From contig CM069873.1 in NCBI GenBank assembly GCA_036172665.1, forward strand, positions 39,583,501-39,647,500: a stretch of DNA of 64,000 bases, read 5' to 3'. A program made the position numbers and the translations under genes. Within the stretch, counting starts at the first letter, position 1; the number at the start of each line of letters is the position of its first letter. This DNA is from Prosopocoilus inquinatus. Taxonomy: Eukaryota; Arthropoda; Insecta; Coleoptera; Lucanidae. This document shows, in pieces, positions 1 to 11,304 of this stretch. The notes below the pieces were generated by a model. That model was not told the DNA's origin and did not search any database. It saw nothing but the letters and a program-made list of their open reading frames with translations.

Positions 1-1562
1 TGCTCATTTAAGTTCCAGTTAAAAATAGGAACATTAAATAAATGTGATATTATAAACGTAATTACTTAAGTACTTTTATATGAAGAGTATTAACCTTACC
101 AGGTAAAATTTGGACAGACGAAATTTTTGATGCGAGATTTCTGATTACATTTTGACAGAAACGTAATCTCAATAAAAGCAAATTTCTGTAAATGCGACAC
201 CCCAAATTCTTGCCATGATTTTGTTCTCCGCTGCCTTACATACAAAATAAATTAAATTAAATGAAATTATCCAGAACTGCAGCATTATATTTGACTAAGA
301 AAGTTGGTTGTGCCTTTTGGATACATGATAGACATTAGGAGTATATTAATTTAACATAGATTAATGCACGGCTTACAAAAATAATTGCATATGAATATAA
401 AGTAAGGAACATGTAGAGCAGTTACAGTTTTACAAAAAAGTTTTAAATGAAACTTAATTGGTTGTGTAAGAAAAAGTTTGAGAAAAACTAACTTGATTGT
501 TCGAGTCCGCCATTTGAATTTTAAACCCTCCTACTTTTATCAAAAATAAACATCGTCAATGTACCTTACTTTTTATTCACCCTGTACATAATTTATGTTG
601 ATTATTTTTTTAAATAACTCATTTTTTAATTGAAGCTCATATATTTCATAGCCTAGTTTAATGCTTTTTTTTCTAAGTAGTCTGATATCAAATACGTTTT
701 ACTAATTACGATTAAAATCAGATTTTTCAGGTAAAGTCGTTAAACTTTTGCTAAATACCTACTACAATATACTAAATAAGTTCAACTCAGGTCATTCCAC
801 ACCCTTACCTATCCACTGAGTACCTACAGCAGGATTTGAAAAAAAATGGATGAAGAACTTTTTGTCGTGGTAGATGCGATATGTAAAAATGTGTGTGATG
901 TTCCATTTAAAATAAAAAAGTTGATGTCAGTTCGGACAAAACCGCTCAATAGTATTAGTATGTCGGAAAATTCAATGTTTTGTATAACTTATTCTTTCCA
1001 AATTTCCTACCACCCAGTATGTGTAAAACCAAAATATCTGGCTGTATGTTTCTGAATTATAATTACATGTTTTCTACCAAAGATTATATAAATAAAGTTT
1101 ATATTATTTAAAATTTGGTTGTTTTATTTTGTTAACGTAATGACCAATTTTTCATCATAAAAAAATTATACAGGTGGGTCATTGGCATCGATTTCTTCCA
1201 TAGCCCCTTAACTGTTAATTATAAAAGAAAATTTGTTACACAAAAGTTATCGCGTATAACGAGTGCTACATCAAAAAATTATTTGCACATATACATCGTG
1301 TCCCGAAAGGAAGTTTACTACCAAACTTATACTTTTTTGGAATGTATTTTATTCAGCAACTGCATCTCTCAATACTTCCTTCAGAGATAATAGATTAACG
1401 TAATTGTGACTTTTCCTTTTGTCATTCGGATCTTGTCAGAAGCTGTAATGGTAAATGGAGGTATCTCGAAAACATAAATCATAATACAATATTTTAAAGA
1501 TTGCTATACTTTAAATTCTAAACTATTTATTAACTTTCATTGTTCACCTACATTAAAATATT
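1..1562. other. AT-rich stretch without recognisable gene
   Basis: I see no coding region with recognisable homology here. The short open frame at 846-1055 has no known motif and lies in AT-rich sequence. The string CACCCTGTAC at 578-587 resembles sequence often found at the ends of small insect DNA transposons, but no partner end was found. Confidence 0.5.
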
Positions 1563-2340
1563 CAATGATCGCCAAAAAGTCAGCATCAAATGGGAAAAAT
1601 CTTTATTGTTGATTTTTCGAGCAAACTTTTTACGCTAATAATTTCTGCTTGTCTGAAAACCTATTTAGCCCCTACCAGATATACCGAGTGAATTTTACTT
1701 AGAAAAAAGAGTTGTTCGTAATGGTCAAAATCGTAAAATTGTTATTACTCGAAAACTAATAAAGATTTCAATGAGATTTCTTTAACCTGGGTTAGTTTCA
1801 GCTTACTGCGTAATATCAAAGCCAGAAAATAGCTTAATCTTCTTTAATTTCCCGAAAAATTTACACTTAATTTCAAAATTCTATTTATTGGGGTGAAAAC
1901 TTCAAATATTTATAATTGGAAAAAATAAAAAAGAAAATTAATTACTGCTTCAGGTATTGTATTATTTAGCGAAAGTAATATTTGTACCTAATTTTTACAT
2001 TTTGTTGCAAGTTACTTTTTAAGAGAAATATTTTTCGTTGATACCTAATGTGCATTTAAATGACATCCGAAAACTCTAATCTACCCCTGTAAACGACTTA
2101 CTTTCACAAAAACTATAATTTTTTTTTTACAACTACCTAATTGAGGTGATTTCTTTTTATTTAGAGTTTACTTGTTTAGTCAATTAAGTACTTCTCCTCT
2201 TTCATAAAACGACTAAAGAAGACATCAGATCACATTAAAATACAAACACAAAGGTGGTTTTACATTTTAAAGTAATTTAAAATCAAGTCCTATTATTAAA
2301 ATAGCCCTTTAGTAATTTGATTTGACAATAAAGAATTCCG
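1563..2340 (+). repeat. Dispersed repeat R, copy 1
   Basis: The copy begins CAATGATCGCC and matches the sequences starting at 7362 (minus), 8005 and 22358 over several hundred bases, including the phrases CCTATTTAGCCCCTA and AAATTGTTATTACTCGAAAA. Its distal part (about 2060-2340) matches the inverse of 8578-8935. Copies 2-4 begin TA-CAGTGATCGCC or CAGTGATCGGC, which looks like a mariner-type terminus after a TA target site. There is no coding capacity. The far end is not sharply defined. Confidence 0.7.
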
Positions 2341-2760
2341 CAGCAACCTCATATTCTGCCTGCTGACAACCACTGAGACGGATAACTCTCCTAGCGAATT
2401 TATTCGCTTTTACCAGATATGCGCTATTTCTGCTTGTCACATGTCTCTCTGGTATGCGTCGTTTTTGTCTTACGAAATAAAAGGTAGGTGGCGCAGTTGT
2501 AACATATTTCGTAAGGCACTCAATCTCTGTCTAAAGACACAGGTACTGCCATCATATGTTTTTGACACGCGACAGTGGGTATTTGACCTTAAACAAATCA
2601 GTTGTCAAAAATGACAAACTGGAATATTTTATGTAAATCAAGATGAAAAATAACGTCAAATAGTTTCATTTACCATTTTATTGAGACAAAGTATAAATTT
2701 ATAATAAAGCTAAGCAACTACGAGACGATATGACATAATAAATGGGAAAGTTCTGCCTAA

Positions 2761-2888
2761 GGCCCGATCTTACCACCTCCGGATAAATATAACCGTCGGT
2801 TAATATCCTTGGAAACCTTCGTGCTGATAATAGTTTCCTAGGATATTAACCGACGGTTAAATTTATCCGGAGGTGGTAAGATCGGACC
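2761..2888. mobile_element. Palindromic PIF/Harbinger-type MITE
   Basis: The insertion is 128 bp, runs from GGCCCGATCTTACC to GGTAAGATCGGACC, and is almost fully self-complementary (arms of about 50 bp round a short loop near 2815-2830). It is flanked by TAA on both sides (2758-2760 and 2889-2891), the 3-bp duplication typical of PIF/Harbinger. The related element at 15136-16023 has the uninterrupted site, which confirms the insertion boundaries. Confidence 0.85.
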
Positions 2889-3373
2889 TAAAATGTATAT
2901 TTTTTTGTCCGGTATTACCTACGGTTTTTTGGACTGGGTCCTAAAGCTCATTTTCATCCTAACTGTTTTTGGAATTCGCTAAATCCAATTATTTTCCGAA
3001 TCCCATTATCCAGAACTTAATAGCTTACCCTTGGAACATAATGCAAAATTACAATTAGTCAACAATTTTTAATTTCAAAGTTAACAGCTAAATTATTGAA
3101 ACTTCTATTTCTATGGTCAACTGTTTAGAAATTTATGCCTTGAAATAATTTCGGGATTTAAGTAAACTTTAATATTTTATCTGGAAAGCTTCTAATATAC
3201 TCACGTATGCTTTTTGGTTAATTTTTTCGGTTTATTGTGTCATATTCGCACTGTTAACGTCTAGATTTATTGTAAAATAATTGCTTGTTCGTTGTAAACT
3301 TATTATTGTCGTCAATAACATAGAAATTAAAATGATTTGCGTTATATTTGCGTCTGATTTACATAAAATATTC

Positions 3374-4587
3374 AGAAAAATTTTGTGCAAATCGTTTTTG
3401 ATTGCAGTGAGAACCTCGAGCAGCCTCTGGACAGCTGTTTCAGCCCTGCTTGAGGCTTCTTCAGCAGAAACGTAGCTCGACATTCCCACTGCAGACCAAA
3501 AACGACTTGCCCAATTTATTCGCAAATGCGATGTAAGAATGGTGAACATATAAAATAGCGACATCTTACCATCGCTTTTTGACCTAACATTGCAGTAGGA
3601 TAGACAAATTGAAGCGGGATTTGCTCCTAATGAGTCCCCCATGCAAGGCGGCCATGCTTGCTGTCAAAGCATAATGAAAGATTTTAGAAAAATTTTGTGC
3701 AAATCGTTTTTGATTGCAGTGAGAACCTCGAGCAGCCTCTGGACAGCTGTTTCAGCCCTGCTTGGGGCTTCTTCAGCAGAAACGTAGCTCGACATTCCCA
3801 CTGCAGACCAAAAACGACTTGCCCAATTTATTCGCAAATGCGATGTAAGAATGGTGAACATATAAAATAGCGACATCTTACCATCGCTTTTTGACCTAAC
3901 ATTGCAGTAGGATAGACAAATTGAAGCGGGATTTGCAAGATGTCGCTATTTTATATGTTCATCATTCTTACATCGCATTTGCGAATAAATTGGGCAAGTC
4001 GTTTTTGGTCTGCAGTGGGAATGTCGAGCTACGTTTCTGCTGAAGAAGCCCCAAGCAGGGCTGAAACAGCTGTCCAGAGGCTGCTCGAGGTTCTCACTGC
4101 AATCAAAAACGATTTGCACAAAATTTTTCTAAAATCTTTCATTATGCTTTGACAGCAAGCATGGCCGCCTTGCATGGGGGACTCATTAGGAGCAAATCCC
4201 GCTTCAATTTGTCTATCCTACTGCAATGTTAGGTCAAAAAGCGATGGTAAGATGTCGCTATTTTATATGTTCACCATTCTTACATAGCATTTGCGAATAA
4301 ATTGGGCAAGTCGTTTTTGGTCTGCAGTGGGAATGTCGAGCTACGTTTCTGCTGAAGAAGCCCCAAGCAGGGCTGAAACAGCTGTCCAGAGGCTGCTCGA
4401 GGTTCTCACTGCAATCAAAAACGATTTGCACAAAATTTTTCTAAAATCTTTCATTATGCTTTGACAGCAAGCATGGCCGCCTTGCATGGGGGACTCATTA
4501 GGAGCAAATCCCGCTTCAATTTGTCTATCCTACTGCAATGTTAGGTCAAAAAGCGATGGTAAGATGTCGCTATTTTATATGTTCACC
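3374..4587. repeat. Array of four 312-bp units, two per orientation
   Basis: The unit starting AGAAAAATTTTGTGCAAATC at 3374 repeats at 3686 (period 312 bp). From about 3937 the same sequence returns in inverted orientation as two further units ending at 4587. This is a foldback structure of about 1.2 kb. Each unit gives a chance open frame of about 70 codons, visible three times; I treat it as non-coding because the same unit elsewhere (7078-7212, 15266-15345) is internally deleted without regard to frame. Confidence 0.8.
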
Positions 4588-4707
4588 ATAAAATATTCAG
4601 TTTGTCATTTTTGACAACCCGCTTGTTCAAGGTCAAATAGCCTTTGTCAAGTGTCAAAACCATATGATGGCAGTAACTGTGTCCTTAGACAGAGATCGAG
4701 TGCCTTA

Positions 4708-5574
4708 TTTTTTCGCGCCGCCATCAACTGTCATTGGTCAATTTCAGGATGTAATGTCGCTGGTGATTTAGCTTCTGCAGTGATGGCGTCAAGGGGTTAA
4801 GATATGCACGCGTCTTGGTTACCTCGTGCTTCTTACTTTCAAAATATTGCACAGCGAACATTGTGATTTTTGTGAATTACTTCCTGAGTAAGTATACTAC
4901 ACTTGCTTGCAATAAAATCGCGTACACCTTCAAAATCAAATAGCCGAGTTTTCACCTATATTTTGCTTTGTAAATGGGTATTTTGAGAATTTTGTCATGT
5001 TTCGAAGCATACAGGTTAGGAACTGCCGTTGAAATTATTACTATTTTACCTGATATGAAATTTTCGACGTGTTGGTGACAAGAGTATAGGAAAGTTTATT
5101 AAAACATGGAATCCCTTGAGGTTTATAATGGATTTTTTCTTAATTCAGAAGGGCATTATCCGAATCGTAAATCGACATTTTTGGACATCTATCTCCAACC
5201 ATCTTTTCTATTTGCAAATTCTTCCTCTTCCCACATATTATTTGTGCTTCATAGTATTTTTATTTAAGCTATAATCATTCGCTACTGCTGTGAATCACTA
5301 TTCGTCTTCTAAATTATTCGTTTTCTGTCAGTCTGAATTTTAATTGTTTGACACAGACAAATTAAATCTCAAGACCAACTTAATACAACGAAAAACAGGT
5401 GTGCGCGTTTTTTTTGCAAGCCACAGTACATTATCTCGTAGGTTAATTGCTTGTTTTGAATAAGCCCGTTGTTTTCTAGTGTAAGGTCCGGAGCAGCCGA
5501 TGGCCACCGAATCGTTTCACTGGTTTCCTCATTACTTAAAATTTCGGTTACTTTCTAGACTAACTATACATAAA
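4708..5574. other. Unassigned stretch
   Basis: Between two repeat copies I find no coding region, RNA gene or clear element ends. Composition is less AT-rich than the neighbours around 4710-4860. Confidence 0.4.
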
Positions 5575-5877
5575 CAGATAAAATAGCGACATCTTACTAT
5601 CGCTTTTTGACCTGACATTGCAGTAGGATAGACAAATTGAAGCGGGATTTGCTCCTAATAACTCCCCCATGCAAGGCGGCCATGCTTGCTGTCAAAGCAT
5701 AATGAAAATTTTTAGAAAATTTTTGTGCAAATCGTTTTTGATTGCAGTGAAAACCTCGAGCAGCCTCTGGACAGCTGTTTCAGCCCTGCTTGGGGCTTCT
5801 GCAGCAGAGACGTAGCTCGACATTTCCACTGCAAACAAAAACGACTTGTCCAATTTATTCGCAATTGCGATGTAAGT
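5575..5877. repeat. Stand-alone copy of the 312-bp unit
   Basis: This sequence matches a unit of the 3374-4587 array (phrases AAATAGCGACATCTTA, GCAAGGCGGCCATGCTTGC and CTCGAGCAGCCTCTGGACAG) but lies outside the long-TIR element. The unit can therefore exist independently and may be a small mobile element itself. Confidence 0.75.
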
Positions 5878-6239
5878 CGATTTGCTCTGCGCTGAACGGC
5901 TTTTATTCACCCTCGCGCTCATTGCATCCGAAGCCTGGAAAAGGTGGGAACGGTACTTTCTGTAAATACTCTGCGCTACATAATCATTATATTATTATGG
6001 CAGTGTCATATTTACATGTAAAGTAAGAATATATATGTATATAATTTTAAACGAGCCTTCATTTGCAAAAAAATATTTAAATAAATTTTAAAATAAAAAT
6101 GCAAATTTTCAAATTTTCACGCTTTGTAGCTTTGTACCTCTACGTCCACCTTTCATTTTACAGTGGACCAATTTATTTGAGCGAATAAAATTTTGCTATT
6201 GAGTCGGACGTCTCAACGGTTGTTTCTGACGTAAGCTAA
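5878..6239. other. Unassigned stretch
   Basis: No gene or repeat structure recognised between the 312-bp unit copy and the solo LTR. Confidence 0.4.
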
Positions 6240-6594
6240 TGTTACAGCCGTGACGCGCAAATAAATCTAGTCTTAGTAGAGAGTCATGCCATATTGCGTC
6301 ACAGAACATGATCGAAGCTTTTCGATGGTTCCAACAAGTACGAGTAAAGTCGAGAAGACAAAAATCTGCTGTAGAAGCCGTACAAGCGTGCCAGATAAAC
6401 CACTGAGAAGTTGGCGAGCGAAGGGTTCATACCTCGAATAAATAGAAAGTACATTTTGTAAAAGTGTTATTTGATAGATAAGTGTTGCAACTCATTACTA
6501 TTGTGTTTGTTTTTAATTGTTTAAAGCGACAGATTGTAATTAAAGTGTTCTGGAAATTAACGACTATAATTTGTGAACCCCCAAATTTGTAACA
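6240..6594 (+). mobile_element. Solo LTR of the Gypsy A family
   Basis: The sequence runs from TGTTACAGCCGTGACGCGC to ...TTTGTAACA and is clearly related to the Gypsy A LTRs at 9752 and 15002, sharing CCTCGAATAAATAGAAAGT and AAAAGTGTTATTTGATAGA, but is more diverged in its first half. No gag or pol follows. Flanks CTAA and ATAA would be a 4-bp duplication with one mismatch. It is best explained as the product of LTR-LTR recombination. Confidence 0.8.
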
Positions 6595-6639
6595 ATAAAT
6601 TAATAAAAGTCCCTTCGTTTAAGCCATTGTAAACGAATA

Positions 6640-7362
6640 TTTACAGGCTTTTTGTGAAAATAATTCATTAGCAGGAATAGGTTAGAGTTTTTAGAAGTCA
6701 TATAGATACGATTTCAATATCTTTGAAAAATATTTCTCCTGAAAGGCACCTTGAATCAAAAACGTAAAAAATATGGAAAAATATTACTTTTCGGTAAATA
6801 ATCAAATATTTGAAGCAATAATTAATCTTTCTTATTATTTTTTCTAATTACAAATCTTTGAAGTTTTCACCCAAAAGTATTAAATTCTGAAATTAAGTTT
6901 TAGTAGGTGAAATTAAAAATATGTGTAATTAAAGAAAACCAAGCTATTTTCTGGCCTTGATATTACGAAATAAGGTGAAACTAACTCAGGTTAAAGAAAT
7001 CTCATTGAAATCTTGATTAGTTTTCGAGTAATAACAATTTTACGATTTTGACCATTTAGAAAAACTCTATTTTCTAAAAAATTTAGTGCAAATCGTTTTT
7101 GATTGCAGTGAAAACCTCGAGCAGCCTCTGTACAGCTGTTCCAATTTGTCTATCCTACTGCAATGTCAGTTAAAAAAGCGAGCATAAGATGTCGCTATTT
7201 TATCTGTTCACCTTTATTTTCTAACTAATAAAATTCACTAGTGTATCTGATAGGGGCTAAATAGGTTTTTAAACAAGCAGAAACTATTGTCGTAAAAAGT
7301 TTTTTCGAAAAATCAAAAATAAAGATTTTTCCCATTTGATGCCGACTTTTTGGCGATCACTG
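6640..7362 (-). repeat. Dispersed repeat R, copy 2 (inverted)
   Basis: Read on the minus strand from 7362 it begins CAGTGATCGCCAAAAAGTC and follows copies 1 and 3. A 135-bp piece of the 312-bp unit interrupts it at 7078-7212. The base pair after 7362 is TA, as at copies 3 and 4. The 6640 boundary is approximate. Confidence 0.7.
7078..7212. repeat. Internally deleted 312-bp unit inside repeat R
   Basis: Both ends of the unit (GTGCAAATCGTTTTTGATTG and GATGTCGCTATTTTATCTG) are present but the middle is missing. It splits an otherwise continuous copy of repeat R, so it inserted later than R. Confidence 0.7.
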
Positions 7363-8004
7363 TATAACTTCTGAAATAAATATTAGTTCATTCGTTATGC
7401 ATGGCTTTAATTAAGAATGCGGTATTTTTATTCCTATTACAAACTCCTTTCTAATGTTTTACTTTTTACTTCTACTCCCCGAAACATTTATTAAAACGAT
7501 CGTATGATGTGATCTAAACTTGATTTAAATGCGGGAAGAATAATTAATAGTTTATTCATTTAACAATCCGGGAATCTGTCTATTTAGAAATGTTACTCCC
7601 AGTCCACAGATTAATATTAAATCAGATACCAAACTTGTAAACCAACATACCCTTGTAACAAGCTGACTTGACTTAAAACTAATCAAAACGGCAACTCTAG
7701 AAAAATGAACTTTATTGTCCTTGAGATTTCTTTTTTTTTTGTATAACCCTGTAATATTTTTAAACGACAGTAAAGAAAAAATACATTGTCAAATCAGTAC
7801 AAAAAAAAGTAGAAATTCTTTCTAATTAAAACAATAGATGACTTCTCAGTCCAAGATTATGACGTCCCAAGAAAAAGTCGCCGGTTTATTCAAGTTTCAT
7901 ATTAAACATTTTTATAAAACTTATGATAGCGCCTCTATTTTCGATAACGTAAAGAGAAAAAAATACTCTAACCAGAAAAATTATCGATTATTAGTTATAA
8001 TTTA
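7363..8004. other. Unassigned AT-rich stretch
   Basis: No element or gene recognised. The open frame that starts at 7838 runs into repeat R copy 3 and has no protein motif. Confidence 0.4.
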
Positions 8005-8570
8005 CAGTGATCGCCAAAAAGTCGGTATCAAATGGGAAAAATTTTTATTTTTGGTTTCTCAAAAAAACTTTTAAGGCAATAATTTATGCTTGTCTGAAAA
8101 CCTATTTAGCCCCTATCAGATATACCTAGTGATTTTTACATATTGAGTTTTTCAAAATGGTCGGAATTATAAAATTGTTATTCCTCGAAAACTGGTCAAG
8201 ATTTCAAAGAGATTTCTTTAAATTTGGTTAGCTTCAGCTTATTGGCTTAATAATATCAAGGCCAGAAAATTGGTTTTCTATAAATTCCGTTAAAATTGAA
8301 TTTTTCAATTTTTAGAACATGCTTTCACATACTAAAACTTAACTTCAGAATTTAATACCTTTAGGGTGAAAACTTCAAAGACTTATAAGTGGAAAAAATA
8401 ATTAGAAAGGCTTCAGATATTTGGTTATTTACCGAAAAATAATATTTTTGCATATTTTTTACGTTTTTGATGCAAGGTGCCTTTCAGGGGAAATATTTTT
8501 CAAAAATAATTAAAACGTATTTGAATAGCTTCTAAAAACGTTTACAGTGGTTTAAACGAGGAGATTTTTA
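8005..8570 (+). repeat. Dispersed repeat R, copy 3
   Basis: It starts TA-CAGTGATCGCC and follows copy 2 over its length. It is followed directly by a piece of the same family in the opposite orientation (8578-8935). Confidence 0.7.
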
Positions 8571-8577
8571 TATCTTT

Positions 8578-8935
8578 AGCTTACATGTCAAGTCAGTAGG
8601 CAGAATGTGGGATGGCTATGGATTTGCATACTGTCAAATCAGATTACTAACGGGCTATTTTAATAATAAGACTTAACTTTAAATTACTTTAAAATATAAA
8701 ACCACCTTCGATTTTGTGTTGTAATGTGATTTGAAATCTTCTTTAATCCTTTTATGAAAGAGGTCTTTAGTAATTTCAGCTGACAATTCATGGACATCTC
8801 ATATTCTGCCTACTTAATTGACTTAACAGGTAAACTAAATAAGAGAAAAATTTCCTCATTTAGGCAACTGTAAAAGAACATTTATAGGGTTTTTGTCAAA
8901 GTAAGTCATTTACAGAGGTAGATTAGAGTTTTTAG
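8578..8935 (-). repeat. Inverted distal part of repeat R
   Basis: The reverse complement matches the distal part of copy 1 (about 2060-2340), including AAGGTGGTTTTA, TTATTAAAATAGCCC and ATATTCTGCCT. Copy 3 plus this piece form a head-to-head arrangement. Confidence 0.6.
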
Positions 8936-8940
8936 AAGTC

Positions 8941-9340
8941 ATGCTTGATGTTATAACTAGTCAAAGAATTCAGAAAACTCAGAATTCCTGTCTTCGTTTT
9001 ATTTTCGGTTTAAAAAAATGGGAACCTGTTAGTCATAAACTTCAAAATGTTACCTGGCTGAATATGTATAGTAGAAGATTACACCATATCACTTGCTTAA
9101 TCCACAGAGTATGTGTTACCTCGTTACCATCATATCTCAGTTCTTCTTCTAATAATGCAGAGAAAGTCAATTCACAGTCGAAATTTAAGACGTACTAGTC
9201 TTTGACACTCTACTTTATTCGAAAGATATTTTTCATATTTTTCATCAAAAGTCTATAATACAATACCACGTGAGCTGAAACTGCTAGCGATAAATTCCTT
9301 TAGAAGAAAATTAAAGGAACGTATGCTTTCTATGCATTAG
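8941..9340 (+). pseudogene. LINE reverse-transcriptase C-terminal remnant
   Basis: The translation starts with TSQRIQKTQNSCLRFIFGL, then KWEPVSHKLQNVTWLNM. This is the C-terminal thumb/tail region of jockey/CR1-type non-LTR retrotransposon ORF2, where an RLQ.lQNscIRFIf motif is typical. A stop or frame change follows at about 9199, and after it the conserved NTIPRELKLL and FRRKLKERMLSMH tail can be read up to a stop at 9338-9340. The piece is 5'-truncated, as LINE insertions usually are. No poly(A) tail is obvious. The family assignment below non-LTR level is uncertain. Confidence 0.75.
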
Positions 9341-9656
9341 ATGATCGAGCATTTGACTACTTAGACATAGTTCTTTTTTTCTTATTCTCTTATTTTTCAG
9401 CTTTAATTTATAATTAGTACGTAAGTGTCAAGTTGTATCATTTTCATTTATACACTGTGAACGTTTAGTGTGGAACAATTCATATAAATGAGTACCAGAT
9501 CATCCGCGGTCGAAATCCTCGGACAGGTAAACCTATTTTCATTAGCGGGAATATTTTTTAGTCATCTTTCTTTTCCACCCCCACCCCTTTGCGCAATGAC
9601 GTCATCGACATTCTTTTTAATAGCACGCCCCCAATTTTGTAGCAGATTATATATTA
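9341..9656. other. Unassigned stretch
   Basis: No recognisable feature. It separates the LINE tail from the truncated Gypsy A end. Confidence 0.4.
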
Positions 9657-9751
9657 GATACAAAAGCTACCTCGTGGGAAGATGAAAGTGATCCACATCG
9701 ACCGTTTGGCTCCGTACTCTGTTCGGGACGAACAAAACTAAGAGGGGGCAG
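9657..9751 (+). pseudogene. Truncated integrase tail and PPT of a tandem Gypsy A copy
   Basis: This stretch matches 14909-15001, the end of the Gypsy A integrase frame (KLPRGKMKVIH...) plus the polypurine tract AAGAGGGGGCAG, and runs directly into the LTR at 9752. It is the 3' end of another copy whose 5' part is gone. The LTR at 9752 therefore had Gypsy coding sequence on both sides, the tandem arrangement made by LTR-LTR exchange or 2-LTR integration. Confidence 0.85.
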
Positions 9752-10083
9752 TGTTACAGCCGTCACGCGCAAACAGAATTATTTTTAGCATCAGTACGCC
9801 ACCTTGCATCACAGAACATGACTGGAGAGTACTCGATCATTCTAGTATGTTGGAGCAACAGAGGGCTCTGCTATATAAGCCATGCGATCCGTCAGGAGTG
9901 ATAATTATGAAGTTACCGAGCGATGGATTCGTACCTCGAATAAATAGAAAGTACATTTTGTAAAAGTGTTATTTGATAGACAAGTTCATTACAACTATGT
10001 TGTTAATTGCGTAAAGCGACAGCTTTGAATTAAAGTGTTCTGAATTTTAACGACTATAATTTGCGAACCCCAAATTCCTAACA
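9752..10083 (+). mobile_element. Gypsy A 5' LTR
   Basis: The LTR is 332 bp, TGTTACAGCC...CTAACA. The 3' LTR at 15002-16229 is also 332 bp once its insertion and duplicated site are removed. About 11 differences are visible in the first 134 positions, so the element is not recent. Confidence 0.9.
9872..9878 (+). promoter_or_regulatory. TATA box in the Gypsy A LTR
   Basis: TATATAA lies about 120 bp into the LTR, where a Ty3/Gypsy promoter is expected. It is also present in the 3' LTR (15123-15129), just before the insertion of the long-TIR element. Confidence 0.5.
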
Positions 10084-10086
10084 AAA

Positions 10087-10104
10087 TTGGTGTCAGAACT
10101 GGGA
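10087..10104 (+). other. Primer-binding site of Gypsy A
   Basis: TTGGTGTCAGAACTGGGA begins three bases after the LTR. The minus-strand relatives C2 and El3 have TGGTGTCAGGTGTGGG at the same place, so the core TGGTGTCAG is conserved. I did not assign the primer tRNA. Confidence 0.6.
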
Positions 10105-10114
10105 TATTTCAAGA

Positions 10115-11304
10115 ATGAAGCTGTACGAGTTAAAAGTGAAAGAGCTGGGTGAGGAAGTCAGTGAAAATGTGAAATTAGAAGTGAAAACGCAAACGCAAGA
10201 GATGAGAAAACAAATGGAAAGTATGGAAATAAAAATGGAAATTTACAGTTTAAAAACCGATCTAAATATATAAAATATGAAGATGCAAATTGATGAAAAA
10301 ATCGAAGATCTTAAAACCGAACATGACGAGAAAATTGAGGAAAAAATTGAAGATATTCGAACTCAGTTTGGCAGTATAATTAAAGACATAAAGTTTGAAT
10401 TCGACGACAAACTTAACAAAAAATTTGGTGGAATAAAAATTCAGTTCTCGGATAAACTAGAAGACACTGCATAAAGTGGAGCTTGGTCGTACTATTGCAC
10501 CATCAGCCGGGTCGTCCAGTCAGAAATTGAAACCCCCGTAATTTGAAGGCGACTTACCCTGGTCTACTTTCATTCGGCAGTTCAAAATTGCTGCTGATGT
10601 GAATGGCTGGAATGACTGTGACAAAGCTGCAGCACTCGTTTTAGCTCTGCGAGGTCCAGCATTGAATGCCTTACAGTCCATTCCTGAGGAAGTCCAAAAC
10701 AACTTTGATCAACTGGTGGAGAATTTAGAAATGTTTTGGTGATACACATATGAAGCAACTGCATACTATTCAATTAAAAACTCGTGCCCAGAAAAATGGT
10801 GAGTCACTTCAAGAATTTGAACTCGACATTGAGAAATTGGTCTGCATGGTGTATAGAGATTTCTTGCCCGAACCTGTTTTCCATCGGTTGGCTATCCAAG
10901 CATTCGTCGACGGTGTTAAGGATCAAAAAATGCAGCAAGTATTGCGATTGGGTAACTTCTCTAAATGCACTGATGTACTGGCTCGTGCATTGGAATTCGA
11001 GGCAGCCAAGCAAGCCTCCAGAAGTTTGGTACGCGTACGAGAGGTGAAAGCTGCTGATGAAAGTACACTAACAGAAATCCTGGAAAGGCTGAAACACCTT
11101 GAAGAGAAGAAATCCACGAACAATAGCAGACGAATTACAACTTGTTGGAACTGTGGTAAACCAGGTCATTTGAGTTCCAACTGCCGGCGCAAACGAGCGC
11201 GCCAAGAAGATGACAGCGAGTCTTTAAACTTAAAACCAGTCAGCAAGAAAGGGCGCATGCTGACTGATTCTACGGTTAGCCCCAAGATTGTCTCCATCTT
11301 CTAG
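10115..11304 (+). pseudogene. Gypsy A gag (broken)
   Basis: Gag coat protein of a Ty3/Gypsy element, now in several frames. It opens with a charged, coiled-coil-like part (10115-10474; heptad/hendecad pattern with DEKIEDLK-type repeats) broken by a stop near 10271. The capsid part then reads from about 10540 (WSTFIRQFKIAADVNGW) and continues after a stop near 10742 as QEFELDIEKLVCMVYRD. A single CCHC zinc knuckle, CWNCGKPGHLSSNC, lies at 11143-11184 and would bind genomic RNA. It is homologous to the El3 and C2 Gag proteins, where the same capsid motifs and knuckle occur. At least two disruptions make it non-functional. Confidence 0.85.

Larger units (their letters stand above)
2512..4707. 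mobile_element. Long-TIR DNA element, copy 1 (expanded)
   Basis: The left end TAAGGCACTCAATCTCTGTC and the inverse of the right end (TAAGGCACTCGATCTCTGTC) form terminal inverted repeats that continue for about 120 bases. The flanks ATATTTCG and TTTTTTCG look like a degenerate 8-bp target duplication. The same element recurs at 15136-16023 with a perfect 8-bp duplication. The internal AT-rich part matches between copies. This copy also contains a Harbinger-type MITE (2761-2888) and an array of inverted 312-bp units (3374-4587) next to its right end. No transposase is present; an 8-bp duplication fits hAT, P or Merlin, and I cannot choose. Confidence 0.82.

Noticed and set aside
3664..4152. A 70-residue open frame (MSLFYMF...) repeated three times
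   Set aside because: It lies inside the 312-bp non-coding unit; other copies of the unit are deleted without keeping frame, and the protein has no known motif.
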